NCBI GenBank assembly: GCA_945947035.1
Contig: CAMEXD010000010.1
Location: 1-47,855, forward strand
Length of the DNA stretch: 47,855 nt
Direction of reading: 5' to 3'
Source: an uncultured Mycoplasma sp.
Lineage (GTDB): Bacteria > Bacillota_I > Bacilli_A > RF39 > UBA660
Shown: positions 16,659 through 25,233 of the stretch, piece by piece
Numbering within the stretch: the first letter of the stretch is position 1
Layout of the letters: the number at the start of each line of letters is the position of its first letter
Translations under genes and position numbers: made by a program
Notes under the pieces: generated by a model
The model's database searches: none
Seen by the model: only the letters and a program-made list of their open reading frames with translations
Told to the model about the DNA's origin: nothing

Positions 16659-17921
16659 ATGAAAGAAATAAATATTAATAATTTTGAAGAAAAATTATAT
16701 TATGAAAAATTAGTTAATGGTTTTGAAGTATATTTTGTTCCTTTAAAAAATAAAAATAATTATAATATATCTTTAGGAGTAAAATATGGTAATTGTTATA
16801 CTGATTTTAAAGTTAATGGAAAAAACTTTAAAACCCCAGCAGGAGTTGCTCATTTTTTGGAACACAAACTATTTGAAAGAGAAAATGATATTAGTCCATT
16901 TGATTATTACTCAAAATCTGGAACTAGTGTAAATGCTTGTACATCTATTTTATATACTAATTACTATTGTGTTGGTAATAATTCATTTAATGAAAATTTA
17001 GATTATCTTTTAAAATGGATTACTAATATATATATTACAGATGAAAATGTTGAAAAAGAAAAAGGAATTATTTTAGAAGAAGAAAGAATGTATAAAGATA
17101 ATCCAGATAGAGTATTAAACGAAAAATCAAGAGCTAATCTTTTTGTTAATGATCCTTATGGCAAAAAGGTAGTTGGAGAAGAAGAAGATATAAAAAGTAT
17201 AACAAAAGAAGATTTAATAACTTGTTATAATTCATTTTATACATTAAACAATATGTTTTTAATTATTACTGGTAATTTTAATAAAGATGAAGCAATTAAT
17301 ATCGTAAAAAATAATTTTAATAAAATAAAAAAATCTAAACAAAAGATTGAAAAAGTAAAGGTAGAAGAACCAGATCAAGTTAAAAAAGAATATGAAGAGG
17401 TAAAACTTAATGTTTCAACTCCAAAAATCTCACTTAATTATAAAATTAATAAGAAAAAGTTTTCTTTAGATGATTATAATTTAGGCATATATTTATCAAT
17501 TATTTTAAGGTTAGCTTTTTCTGATACTAGTTTATTTTATGAAAAAGGATTAGAAGAAAAATTATTTATAGATCTTACTTATTTTTTAACTATTACTTCA
17601 ACTCATGTTGTAATTTCATTTGATGTAATAAGTGAAAATGATGAAGTGATTGAAAAAATAGAACAAGAATTAAAAAATATTGAATTAAAAGAAAAAGATT
17701 TTGAAAGAATGAGAGCATGTCTAATTGCTAATGAAGTAAAAACAGTAGATAATGTTTCACTAATGTCTTACGATATATTTGATGATGTGATTTATTATGG
17801 CGGTTATAAAAATGAAAAAATAAATGATTTAAAAAAACTTACTTATAAAAAAATGTTAGATGTGAAAAATAAAATTGATACAACTAATAAAGCAATTGTA
17901 AAAATAATTAATAACCAATAA
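16659..17921 (+). CDS. ymfH: M16-family zinc peptidase YmfH (EF-P modification-associated)
   Basis: 420 residues with the inverted zinc-binding motif in AGVAHFLEHKLFE (about residue 65) and the downstream glutamate cluster IILEEERMYKDNPD (about 140), so the active site is intact. Pairs with the preceding zinc-less YmfF, a typical M16 catalytic/non-catalytic heterodimer. AAAGGAGAAATAAA just before the ATG overlaps the end of ymfF, so the two are translationally linked. The assignment to EF-P modification follows from the Bacillus pair and its position after ftsK. Confidence 0.9.
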   Translation: MKEININNFEEKLYYEKLVNGFEVYFVPLKNKNNYNISLGVKYGNCYTDFKVNGKNFKTPAGVAHFLEHKLFERENDISPFDYYSKSGTSVNACTSILYTNYYCVGNNSFNENLDYLLKWITNIYITDENVEKEKGIILEEERMYKDNPDRVLNEKSRANLFVNDPYGKKVVGEEEDIKSITKEDLITCYNSFYTLNNMFLIITGNFNKDEAINIVKNNFNKIKKSKQKIEKVKVEEPDQVKKEYEEVKLNVSTPKISLNYKINKKKFSLDDYNLGIYLSIILRLAFSDTSLFYEKGLEEKLFIDLTYFLTITSTHVVISFDVISENDEVIEKIEQELKNIELKEKDFERMRACLIANEVKTVDNVSLMSYDIFDDVIYYGGYKNEKINDLKKLTYKKMLDVKNKIDTTNKAIVKIINNQ

Positions 17922-17984
17922 AATACTTGAAATATTTATCTATTTTTGCTATTATTATTTATAGAATATAAGGAGATGGTAGTA

Positions 17985-18362
17985 GTGAAGCTTAGTATGT
18001 TTTTAGAGTTTCCTGGAATACTTATTGTAATTGGTGTAATTTTAATCGTTGTAGCAGTTGTAATTGGAGTTATTTCATCAAAAAAAAGTGTTGAAAAAGA
18101 AACCAAAGAAGATGATATAGAAGATGAATATGATGTTAAACCAATGAAATTAGTAGATGATGAAGAAGTAAAAGAAAAAATAATTTCTGAAGTAGATTTA
18201 ATTAAGGATAATGTGATTCCAACACCAATAGATGATGAAACTGTTTTAGAAGATACAACAGATGTTGTTGAAGTAAAAGAAGAAGATGATTTTTTAGATA
18301 CTAAAGAATATGTTGTTTTAAATGAAGAAGAAAAACAACAATCAGATGTAGAAACATTATAA
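17985..18362 (+). CDS. Hypothetical single-pass membrane protein with acidic cytoplasmic tail
   Basis: About 125 residues. The start is taken as GTG at 17985 because AAGGAG ends nine bases before it; the in-frame ATG at 17976 touches the Shine-Dalgarno sequence. One membrane helix (FPGILIVIGVILIVVAVVIG, about 7-27) is followed by SSKK and then ~95 Glu/Asp/Val-rich, apparently disordered residues. The layout recalls small divisome or cell-wall-regulating anchors, but no family is recognised. Confidence 0.65.
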   Translation: MKLSMFLEFPGILIVIGVILIVVAVVIGVISSKKSVEKETKEDDIEDEYDVKPMKLVDDEEVKEKIISEVDLIKDNVIPTPIDDETVLEDTTDVVEVKEEDDFLDTKEYVVLNEEEKQQSDVETL

Positions 18363-18393
18363 AAAAGATTTTGAAAAATTCAAAGTCTTTTTA
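18362..18393 (+). terminator. Terminator after the ftsK-region operon
   Basis: AAAAAGA and TTTGAA pair with TTCAAA and TCTTTTT, one mismatch between, loop AAA. Confidence 0.75.
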
Positions 18394-18419
18394 AATTTAT
18401 ATAAAAAACTACAAAATAT

Positions 18420-18850
18420 GATAAAAAAAATATATTTAATGAAGGTGAATTAGAAAAAGATTCAGTTGTTAAGAAATTCTTAACAACTGCCAGTGATGGA
18501 AAAAATAAGGAGATTATCCAACTAAAAGTGAAGTAGAAATAGCAAAGAATTATTTAACAGAAGAAGAATTAAATATTTTAAATAGAATGGTATCTGCTTA
18601 TTTAGGTATTGCAGAAATTAATGCTTTAGATAGACATCCAATGACTATGCAAGATTGGGTAAATGAATTAGATTCGTTTTTAAAAATGACAAGAAAAGAT
18701 ATTTTAAATAATTCTGGAACAATATCACATGAAAAAGCCTTAGAAAAAGCACATGAAGAATATGATAAATATATGAAAAAACATCTTACTACTGCTGAAC
18801 AAGATTATTTAGAAATATTAAATAAAAAAGTAGAAGAAATTAATAGATAG
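18420..18850 (+). pseudogene. RhuM-family protein, internally deleted pseudogene
   Basis: Two pieces of a RhuM (SPI-3 virulence-like) protein. The first (about 18430-18537) reads NIFNEGELEKDSVVKKFLTT and ASDGKNKE before a stop. The second, in another frame from about 18528, reads PTKSEVEIAKNYLTEEELNI, LNRMVSAYLGIAEINALDRH, PMTMQDWVNELDSFLKM and continues to the stop at 18850. The helix-turn-helix start and ~130 residues between the pieces are missing. RhuM genes travel with mobile and defence islands; the function is not established. Confidence 0.8.
18463..18489. repeat. Perfect 27-base palindrome inside the rhuM remnant
   Basis: CAGTTGTTAAGAA (18463-18475) and TTCTTAACAACTG (18477-18489) are exact inverted copies around one A. 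It overlaps the conserved VVKKFLTT codons, so it may be coincidental. Confidence 0.6.
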
Positions 18851-18854
18851 TAAT

Positions 18855-18884
18855 AAAAAAGAGAAATTTATTTTTCTCTTTTTT
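18855..18884. terminator. Bidirectional terminator
   Basis: AAAAAAGAGAAA (18855-18866) pairs perfectly with TTTCTCTTTTTT (18873-18884); it serves the rhuM remnant on one strand and the substrate-binding-protein gene on the other. Confidence 0.85.
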
Positions 18885-19869
18885 ATTTTACATAAATTAA
18901 ATCATTGTAATCAACTTTTTCTTTTAAAAGTCCAGCTTCAATTACAATATCTTGTAAATGATCAAATGATTCTTTAGTAAATGTAGTGGTACTAGGCCAA
19001 GTATCATTTTGTTTATATCTTTCTATTGCAGAAGTTAAATCATTTAATGATGTATCTGGGAAAAAACTAAGAATATTTTCTGCGATAACATTACTTTCAT
19101 TTTCATGAACATAGTCTAATCCTTTTTGGATTGCTCTAGTAAAGCCATCAATTAAATCTTTATTTTCATCAATAAAACTTGTTTTAGCATTAAAAGCAGT
19201 ATATGGAACAACTCCTCCGATCTCGCCTAGAGATGCAACAACATAGCCATAACCTTCATTAACTAATTTTGTTGCTTGTGGTTCAAATAAAGCAACAAAA
19301 TCACCAATTCCACCAATGAAAGAACTTGCCATTGATGAAAATGAAATAGAAGTGTCTATAGTTAAGTCTTTTTTAGGATTAATTTCATTTTCTTTTAAGG
19401 CATATTCTAAAGTCATTTCAGGCATACCGCCAACTCTTCCTCCGATTATATATTTTCCTTTTAAATCATTCAAAGTAAAATTTTCTATATTAGTTCTTGA
19501 TACGATAAATGATCCATCTTTTTGAGTAAGTTGGGCAAAAGTTTTAATATAATCTTTTTCACCACTATTATATATATAGATAGTAGCTTCACTACCAGAT
19601 AACCCGATATCAGCATCTCCTGATAAAACAGATGCCATAACACTATCAGCACCAGGTGTTAGTAAAAGATCAATTTCAATATTTTCTTCTTCAAAATAAC
19701 CATTTGCTATTGCACTATAAAATGGTGAGTAAAATAAACTGTGAGTAACCTCTGCAACAGTTATTTTTCTTAAATCATTGTTATTCTTTTTATTTACTTC
19801 AATAAAATAACAACAAGCAAAAAATAAAATAATTAATATACTAACTATTAAAGTTAAATATTTTTTCAT
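18883..19869 (-). CDS. ABC transporter substrate-binding protein, NMT1/SsuA-like
   Basis: 328 residues. N-terminal hydrophobic signal with FFACC as a possible lipobox, so probably a lipoprotein on the outer face of the membrane. The body follows the NMT1/SsuA/ThiY pattern: AEVTHSLFYSPFYSAIANGYF, EENIEIDLLLTPGADSVMAS, GDADIGLSGSEATIY, GGRVGGMPEMTLEYALKENE and a FTKESFDHLQDIV end. Ligands in this family include thiamine precursors, sulfonates and nitrate; none can be chosen. AGGAGGAATGAT precedes the ATG. No permease or ATPase gene is next to it, which is odd. Confidence 0.85.
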   Translation of the reverse strand: MKKYLTLIVSILIILFFACCYFIEVNKKNNNDLRKITVAEVTHSLFYSPFYSAIANGYFEEENIEIDLLLTPGADSVMASVLSGDADIGLSGSEATIYIYNSGEKDYIKTFAQLTQKDGSFIVSRTNIENFTLNDLKGKYIIGGRVGGMPEMTLEYALKENEINPKKDLTIDTSISFSSMASSFIGGIGDFVALFEPQATKLVNEGYGYVVASLGEIGGVVPYTAFNAKTSFIDENKDLIDGFTRAIQKGLDYVHENESNVIAENILSFFPDTSLNDLTSAIERYKQNDTWPSTTTFTKESFDHLQDIVIEAGLLKEKVDYNDLIYVK

Positions 19870-20005
19870 ATCATTCCTCCTTGTTTATTATATGAAACAT
19901 GATAAATGTTGTGAAAAAATAAAATTGTATAGTAAAAATGAAAAAATATGTTATAATTAATTTGTAAAATATAGCACATTTTTTGTGTTTAAATGGAGGT
20001 ATTTT

Positions 20006-20980
20006 ATGTGTACAGCAGCAACTTATAAAACAAAAGATTTTTATTTTGGAAGAACTTTAGATTATGAATTTTCGTATGGTGATCTTGTTACTATAACACC
20101 AAGAAATTATCCATTTCATTTTATAGAAGAAAAAGATATAACAAATCATTATGCTATAATTGGTATGTCTTGTGTTATGGATGATTATCCTTTATATTAT
20201 GATGCCGTAAATGAGAAAGGTTTAGCTATGGCAGGTCTTAATTTTGTTGGTAATGCTTGTTATAAAGAAAAAGAGATAGGAAAGGAAAATATATCTCAAT
20301 TTGAATTTATTCCTTGGATTCTTTGTCAATGTAAAACAGTAAAAGATGTTAAAGAAAAACTTAAAAATATCAATTTATTAAATGTTCCATTTAAAAGTGA
20401 TTTACCTTTAGCACAACTTCATTGGATTATTTCAGATAGTGATAGTTCTATAACAGTAGAAGCAGTAGAAGAAGGAATAAAAGTATATGATAATCCAGTT
20501 GGTGTTTTAACAAATAATCCAACATTTGATAAGCAGATGTTTGCTCTTAATAATTATAGACACTTATCTTGTAAAAACGTAGAAAATACTTTTTCAAAAG
20601 ATTTAGATTTAAAATCTTATAGTCGTGGTATGGGAGCAATTGGACTTCCAGGAGATTTATCATCACAATCAAGATTTATAAGAGTAGCATTTGTAAAAAT
20701 GAATTCAATATCAAGTGAAGATGAAAAAGAAAGTGTAAGTCAATTTTTTCATATTTTAAATTCAGTAGATCAACAAAGAGGATGTTGCAAGTTAGAAGAT
20801 AAAAAGTATGAAATAACTATTTATACATCATGTTGTAATACTAATAAAGGAATATATTATTATACAACTTATGATAATCATCAAATAAATGCAATTGATA
20901 TGCATAAAGAAAATTTAGACAGTGATAAACTTATAAAGTATAATTTAATAAAAAAAGAACAAATTAATTATCAAAATTAA
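20006..20980 (+). CDS. bsh: Bile salt hydrolase (choloylglycine hydrolase)
   Basis: 324 residues. Ntn-hydrolase that frees glycine or taurine from conjugated bile acids. The start at 20006 (GGAGG just upstream) makes the catalytic cysteine residue 2, as needed after Met removal. Other expected residues: Arg and Asp in GRTLDYEF (16, 19), Asn in VGVLTNNPTFD (about 170), Arg in GLPGDLSSQSRFIRVAF (about 222). The C-terminus (KGIYYYTTYDNHQINAIDM) is very like the Clostridium perfringens enzyme. Cytoplasmic, no signal peptide. A penicillin V acylase role is less likely given the close BSH motifs. A TATAAT lies at 19952. Confidence 0.92.
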   Translation: MCTAATYKTKDFYFGRTLDYEFSYGDLVTITPRNYPFHFIEEKDITNHYAIIGMSCVMDDYPLYYDAVNEKGLAMAGLNFVGNACYKEKEIGKENISQFEFIPWILCQCKTVKDVKEKLKNINLLNVPFKSDLPLAQLHWIISDSDSSITVEAVEEGIKVYDNPVGVLTNNPTFDKQMFALNNYRHLSCKNVENTFSKDLDLKSYSRGMGAIGLPGDLSSQSRFIRVAFVKMNSISSEDEKESVSQFFHILNSVDQQRGCCKLEDKKYEITIYTSCCNTNKGIYYYTTYDNHQINAIDMHKENLDSDKLIKYNLIKKEQINYQN

Positions 20981-20986
20981 ATATAA

Positions 20987-21124
20987 ATGATAGACAAAAG
21001 TAATAAAAATGTGTTAAGATTTTTTTGGAATCTTAGTTCAAGTGTTGGTGTGTTCTACTATTACAATCTTTATGGAGATAGTTATACTGATGCAAGTTCT
21101 AGGATATCTTTAGTAATCAAATAA
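20987..21124 (+). pseudogene. Orphan C-terminal cassette matching the variable tail of the first gene
   Basis: An open stretch of 45 codons (ATG at 20987, no ribosome site) ends SSVGVFYYYNLYGDSYTDAS and SRISLVIK. It aligns with the end of the 24-1940 protein (AGVFYYDINSGDSLSYNSS, RSSLIIN), with shared DNA blocks such as TTCTACTAT and AGTTC-AGG. The rest of a target protein is missing. It is not a simple template repeat of that gene because differences occur at many non-adenine positions. Most likely a relic of a paralogous variable-tail gene. Confidence 0.6.
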
Positions 21125-21160
21125 TTATTATTTATATTGAAAAATTAATTTATTGGTTAT

Positions 21161-21203
21161 AACTAGCTAATTTACAAAATAAATTGAATTGGCTAGTTTT
21201 TTA
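21161..21203 (+). terminator. Terminator before pcrA
   Basis: AACTAGCTAAT (21161-21171) pairs with ATTGGCTAGTT (21188-21198) with one wobble, then a T run. Confidence 0.85.
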
Positions 21204-21282
21204 TATGTCTTTTTTTGTAAAATTATGTCTGTTCGCTTTTTTAAACTATTTATTTAAGGTATAATTTATAATGGTGGTAAAG

Positions 21283-23361
21283 ATGTTAGAAAACTTAAAT
21301 AAAGAACAAAAAGAAGCAGTATTATATAAAGATGGACCTCTTCTTATTTTAGCAGGAGCAGGTTCAGGTAAAACTAGAGTATTAACAACAAGAATTGCTT
21401 ATTTAATTGAAGAATATGGAGTTAATCCTTATAATATTTTAGCAATTACTTTTACTAATAAAGCTGCTAATGAAATGAAAGAACGTATTACAAAATTAAT
21501 TGGTAATACACCTCTTACGGCATGTACATTTCATTCTTTTGGAGTGAAAATATTAAGAGAAAACTATCAACTTTTAGGATTTTCTAAAAATTTTAATATT
21601 ATGGATAGTGATGATACTTTAACTTTGATAAAAAAAATCATAAAAGATATGGGACTTGATCCAAAAACATTTAATCCTTATATGATAAGAAATAAAATAT
21701 CAAGTTGTAAGAATGAATTTGTTATGCCCGAAGAATACAAAAAATTTGTCTGTAGTGAAGAAGACGATGTGATTTATAAAGTATATAGTAAATATCAAGA
21801 TACTTTATTTAAAAATAATTCAGTTGATTTTGACGATTTACTTATTTTACCTATAAAACTATTTATGGAACACGAAGATGTTTTAGAAAAATATCAAGAA
21901 AGATATAAATATATATTAATAGATGAGTATCAAGATACTAATAAAGTGCAATATATTTTAGCAAAAATGCTTAGTAAAAAGTATAAAAATATCTGTGTAG
22001 TTGGAGATGTTGATCAATCTATTTATGGCTTTAGAAATGCTGATTATAGAAATATTTTAAATTTTGAAAAAGACTATAAAGATAGTAAAACTATATTTCT
22101 TGAACAAAACTATCGTTCATGTAAAACTATATTAAATGCTGCGAATGATGTTATTAAAAACAATAAAGAAAGAAAAGATAAAAATCTTTGGAGTGAAAAT
22201 GATATTGGTGATAAGATAAGTTATTATAGGGCATTTGATGAAGTTGATGAGACGTTTTATTGTATAAGAAAAATAAAAGAATTAATAAAAAATAATGTTT
22301 CTTATAGTGATATTGCAATTCTTTATAGAACTAATGCTCAATCACGTGTTTTTGAAGATAGTCTTTTAAAAGAAAATATTCCTTATAAAGTAGTAGGTAG
22401 TTTTTATTTCTATAATAGAAAAGAGATAAAAGATTTAATATCTTACTTAAAACTTATTAATAATCAAGACGATAATATGAGTTTATTAAGAGCAATTAAT
22501 ACTCCAAAAAGAGGAATAGGAGAAAAAAGTATAGAAAAACTAGAAACAACTGCTGCTACATATAATACTAGTATGTTTTCTTGTTTAAGTGAAAAAAAGG
22601 AATTAGAGTTTAAAAATCTTATTTTAGAATTAAAAGAAAAAAGTGAAGAAGTAACTCTAACTGAATTAATCGATTTAGTATTAGATAAATCTGGAATGAA
22701 AAAAGCTTTAGAAGCTGAAAAAACATTAGATGCTGATATTAGACTTGAAAACTTAGAAGAGTTTAAATCAATAACTAAATCATTCGAAGAAAGAGAAGGC
22801 CTTATTTCTTTGGAAGACTTCTTACTTGAAATATCTTTAGTAAGTGATAAGGAAGAATATAAAGATGATCCTAATAGAATTACTTTAATGACTATTCATT
22901 CAGTTAAAGGTTTAGAGTATCCTTATGTATTTATCGTAGGATTAGAAGAAGGAATATTCCCTCATAAAAATAGTATGGATTCTTCTTCTGAACTTGAAGA
23001 AGAAAGAAGACTTATGTATGTTGCAATAACAAGAGCAATGAAAAAGTTATATCTTACAAATGCCAAAAAAAGAATGCTTTATGGAGAAGAAAAAATTGGT
23101 ATTCCATCAAGATTTATAAATGAAATATCAGATTCTTTAATTGAAACAGAAAATCAAGATAAAAATACTATCGTAAAAAAAGAAAAAAACGTTTATGATG
23201 ATGATGTTTCATACTCTTATGGTGATAAAGTAATGCATGAAAAATTTGGCCTTGGAGTTGTAATTGGAATTAATAAAGATATTATATCAATTGCCTTTAA
23301 TAAAGATGTTGGTATAAAGCAACTGCTTAAAAATCATAAATCAATTAAAAAAGTTGATTAA
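21283..23361 (+). CDS. pcrA: ATP-dependent DNA helicase PcrA/UvrD
   Basis: About 692 residues, superfamily 1A 3'-5' helicase for repair, replication restart and rolling-circle replication. Motifs: LNKEQKEAV Q motif, Walker A AGAGSGKT (about 27-33), AITFTNKAANEMKER (Ia), DEYQDTN (II, about 214), GDVDQSIYGFRNAD (III), LEQNYRS (IV), IHSVKGLEYPYVF (V), RRLMYVAITRA (VI). The C-terminus has the Tudor-like YGDKVMHEKFGLGVV segment. ATG 21283 is preferred over 21271 because GGTGG sits before it and the TATAAT at 21260-21265 would place the transcript start at or beyond 21271. Confidence 0.95.
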   Translation: MLENLNKEQKEAVLYKDGPLLILAGAGSGKTRVLTTRIAYLIEEYGVNPYNILAITFTNKAANEMKERITKLIGNTPLTACTFHSFGVKILRENYQLLGFSKNFNIMDSDDTLTLIKKIIKDMGLDPKTFNPYMIRNKISSCKNEFVMPEEYKKFVCSEEDDVIYKVYSKYQDTLFKNNSVDFDDLLILPIKLFMEHEDVLEKYQERYKYILIDEYQDTNKVQYILAKMLSKKYKNICVVGDVDQSIYGFRNADYRNILNFEKDYKDSKTIFLEQNYRSCKTILNAANDVIKNNKERKDKNLWSENDIGDKISYYRAFDEVDETFYCIRKIKELIKNNVSYSDIAILYRTNAQSRVFEDSLLKENIPYKVVGSFYFYNRKEIKDLISYLKLINNQDDNMSLLRAINTPKRGIGEKSIEKLETTAATYNTSMFSCLSEKKELEFKNLILELKEKSEEVTLTELIDLVLDKSGMKKALEAEKTLDADIRLENLEEFKSITKSFEEREGLISLEDFLLEISLVSDKEEYKDDPNRITLMTIHSVKGLEYPYVFIVGLEEGIFPHKNSMDSSSELEEERRLMYVAITRAMKKLYLTNAKKRMLYGEEKIGIPSRFINEISDSLIETENQDKNTIVKKEKNVYDDDVSYSYGDKVMHEKFGLGVVIGINKDIISIAFNKDVGIKQLLKNHKSIKKVD

Positions 23362-23441
23362 AAATGGTAAATTTAGACAAATAAGTAAATAATTTTATAT
23401 ATATTTTTATATTATGTGGTAAAATATAGTTGGAGGTAGTT

Positions 23442-23696
23442 ATGAAAAAAATAATTGTAGTTATTTTAGAAGTTATTGTAGTATTACTAATATTTTGGTT
23501 TATTTTAGGTTATATTAATTTTGGTAAAATAACAAATGGAAAAGAACCAGTACTTGTTGTAAAAGAAACATCTTATGAAAAAGATGGTGGAAGTGTTAAA
23601 GTATATGATAATATTATCTATAAAATTGTTGTATACAAAGATGCCAATAGTGAAATAACTTATTCTTTAAAATTATTTTTTATGAAGGATTTATAG
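23442..23696 (+). CDS. Small membrane-anchored hypothetical protein
   Basis: 84 residues from the ATG after GGAGG (a TTG 12 bases upstream is also in frame). A hydrophobic N-terminal helix (IIVVILEVIVVLLIFWFILG, about 3-22) is followed by a ~60-residue extracytoplasmic part with beta-like KVYDNIIYKIVVYKD. No family recognised. It ends one base before the DUF368 gene, so the two are co-transcribed. Confidence 0.7.
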   Translation: MKKIIVVILEVIVVLLIFWFILGYINFGKITNGKEPVLVVKETSYEKDGGSVKVYDNIIYKIVVYKDANSEITYSLKLFFMKDL

Positions 23697-23697
23697 T

Positions 23698-24540
23698 ATG
23701 AGACCAAAAGATAGCTTGATTTTATTTGTAAAAGGATTTATTTTAGGGGTTGCTAATATAATTCCAGGGGTAAGTGGAGGAACACTTGCAGTATCTCTTG
23801 GACTTTATGAAAAAATACTTGATGCAATTGGAAGCTTTTTCAAGAATTTTAAGAAAAATATTGGCTTTTTAATACCAATAATCTTAGGAATTCTTGTCGC
23901 ACTTATTTCTACTAGCAAATTAGTATCATATGCTTTAGCTAATTTTAAAGCTCAAACTATATTTCTATTTGTAGGCCTTATTTTTGGGGGAACATCACTT
24001 TTGATGAAAAAAACAAGAGGAAAGGGTAATATCACAAATTTTATTATATTTTTTATAACGTTTTTTGTTGTTATAGCACTTTCATTTGTAAAAGTAGATA
24101 TCTTCAATATTTCATTTATTAATATGACTATTTTGGATTATGTTTTACTTATTGCTATAGGTTTTCTTGCTAGTTCTTCAATGGTTATACCTGGTATTTC
24201 TGGATCTTTTGTTCTTATGATTTTTGGCTATTATGAAAAAATAATAAATACCATTGCTAATTTAATTAATCTTAAAGAACTTGGCGCAAACTTACTTATT
24301 TTAGTGCCTTTTGGTATTGGAGTTTTACTTGGAATTATATTTATGGCAAAACTTATCACTGCTCTAATAAAAAAATATGAAGTAAAAACATACTTTGGAA
24401 TTATGGGATTTGTTTTATCATCTGTTGTAATACTTATCTTACAAATAGGAAAGTTTACTTATAATTTCTCAAATATTTTTACATGTATTTTAGCATTTTT
24501 ATGGGGCTATTTACTTGCAAGAGCAATTGAAAAGGAATAA
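23698..24540 (+). CDS. DUF368 family polyprenyl-phosphate transporter
   Basis: 280 residues, eight or so membrane helices. N-terminal signature KGFILGVANIIPGVSGGTLA and the inverted-repeat counterpart SSSMVIPGISGSFVLMIFGYYEKI near residue 160 are the family hallmarks. DUF368 proteins (PopT-type) have been shown to return undecaprenyl phosphate across the membrane for reuse in wall synthesis; that function is taken from the family. The start follows the previous stop immediately. Confidence 0.9.
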   Translation: MRPKDSLILFVKGFILGVANIIPGVSGGTLAVSLGLYEKILDAIGSFFKNFKKNIGFLIPIILGILVALISTSKLVSYALANFKAQTIFLFVGLIFGGTSLLMKKTRGKGNITNFIIFFITFFVVIALSFVKVDIFNISFINMTILDYVLLIAIGFLASSSMVIPGISGSFVLMIFGYYEKIINTIANLINLKELGANLLILVPFGIGVLLGIIFMAKLITALIKKYEVKTYFGIMGFVLSSVVILILQIGKFTYNFSNIFTCILAFLWGYLLARAIEKE

Positions 24541-24544
24541 AAAT

Positions 24545-24579
24545 AATGCACAAATATTAATAAATATTGTGCATTTTTA
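24545..24579 (+). terminator. Terminator after the DUF368 gene
   Basis: AATGCACAA pairs with TTGTGCATT around an AT loop and is followed by a short T run. Confidence 0.8.
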
Positions 24580-24588
24580 ATGTCTAAT

Positions 24589-24617
24589 TTGCAAAATTCC
24601 TTATTTTATGGTATAAT
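24589..24617 (+). promoter_or_regulatory. Sigma-A promoter of the coiled-coil gene pair
   Basis: TTGCAA (24589-24594), 17-base spacer, TATAAT (24612-24617), about 25 bases before the start codon of the first gene. Confidence 0.75.
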
Positions 24618-24641
24618 TAGCATAACTAAAGGGGGATTTAT

Positions 24642-25226
24642 ATGTATTATACAGAAGAACAAAAAGAAGAAGTAATTCTTCAAATTCAAATAAAAGAAAT
24701 AAAAGAACAGATAAAAAAGATATTAGATGAATTTTTTAAAAAGGAAATTGAGTTAGGACTTTTATCTTCAATTGAAGAAGATGAAGAAAATCATATTTAT
24801 AGTTTGGTTATAGGAAAACTTAATGAGTCATTTTATGGATATAATGTTTCTTCAATGATGAAATTACTAAGAGAAAATGGTTTTACTATTCCAAAAAATG
24901 ATATTGTTAATTTATTAAATGTTGAACAACTTTATTTTTATAAATCAATGTTAAATAAATTTTTTAAAAAAATCGTAACAGAAAAAACATTAAATAAGGA
25001 TATGTGTGTTGCAATTGCAACAGATATAGGTACTCGTGCTAATGAATTTTATTTAAAAAAACATGTTTGTGAACCACTTGATGATTTAATAAGAATGTTA
25101 CAAAAAGAAAAAGATGAAATTAATAAACATAAAGAAAAAGAATCAAAAAAAACTATGCAAATGCAAAAATTAAAAAATGAAAATAAATTATTAAGAGAAA
25201 GAGTACGTCTTTTAGAGGAAAGGTAA
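24642..25226 (+). CDS. Hypothetical coiled-coil protein (first of a pair)
   Basis: 194 soluble residues. A helical head (about 1-140) has no recognised motif; the C-terminal ~50 residues form a Lys/Glu coiled coil ending LRERVRLLEER. AAAGGGGG precedes the ATG. It lies seven bases ahead of the second gene, which also ends in a charged coil, so the two may form a heteromeric complex. No family recognised. Confidence 0.65.
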   Translation: MYYTEEQKEEVILQIQIKEIKEQIKKILDEFFKKEIELGLLSSIEEDEENHIYSLVIGKLNESFYGYNVSSMMKLLRENGFTIPKNDIVNLLNVEQLYFYKSMLNKFFKKIVTEKTLNKDMCVAIATDIGTRANEFYLKKHVCEPLDDLIRMLQKEKDEINKHKEKESKKTMQMQKLKNENKLLRERVRLLEER

Positions 25227-25233
25227 AATATAA

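Noticed and set aside
20987-21124. Template repeat of a DGR for the variable tail at 1790-1940
   Set aside because: The two segments differ at many positions where neither has A, so they are paralogous tails and not a template/variable pair.
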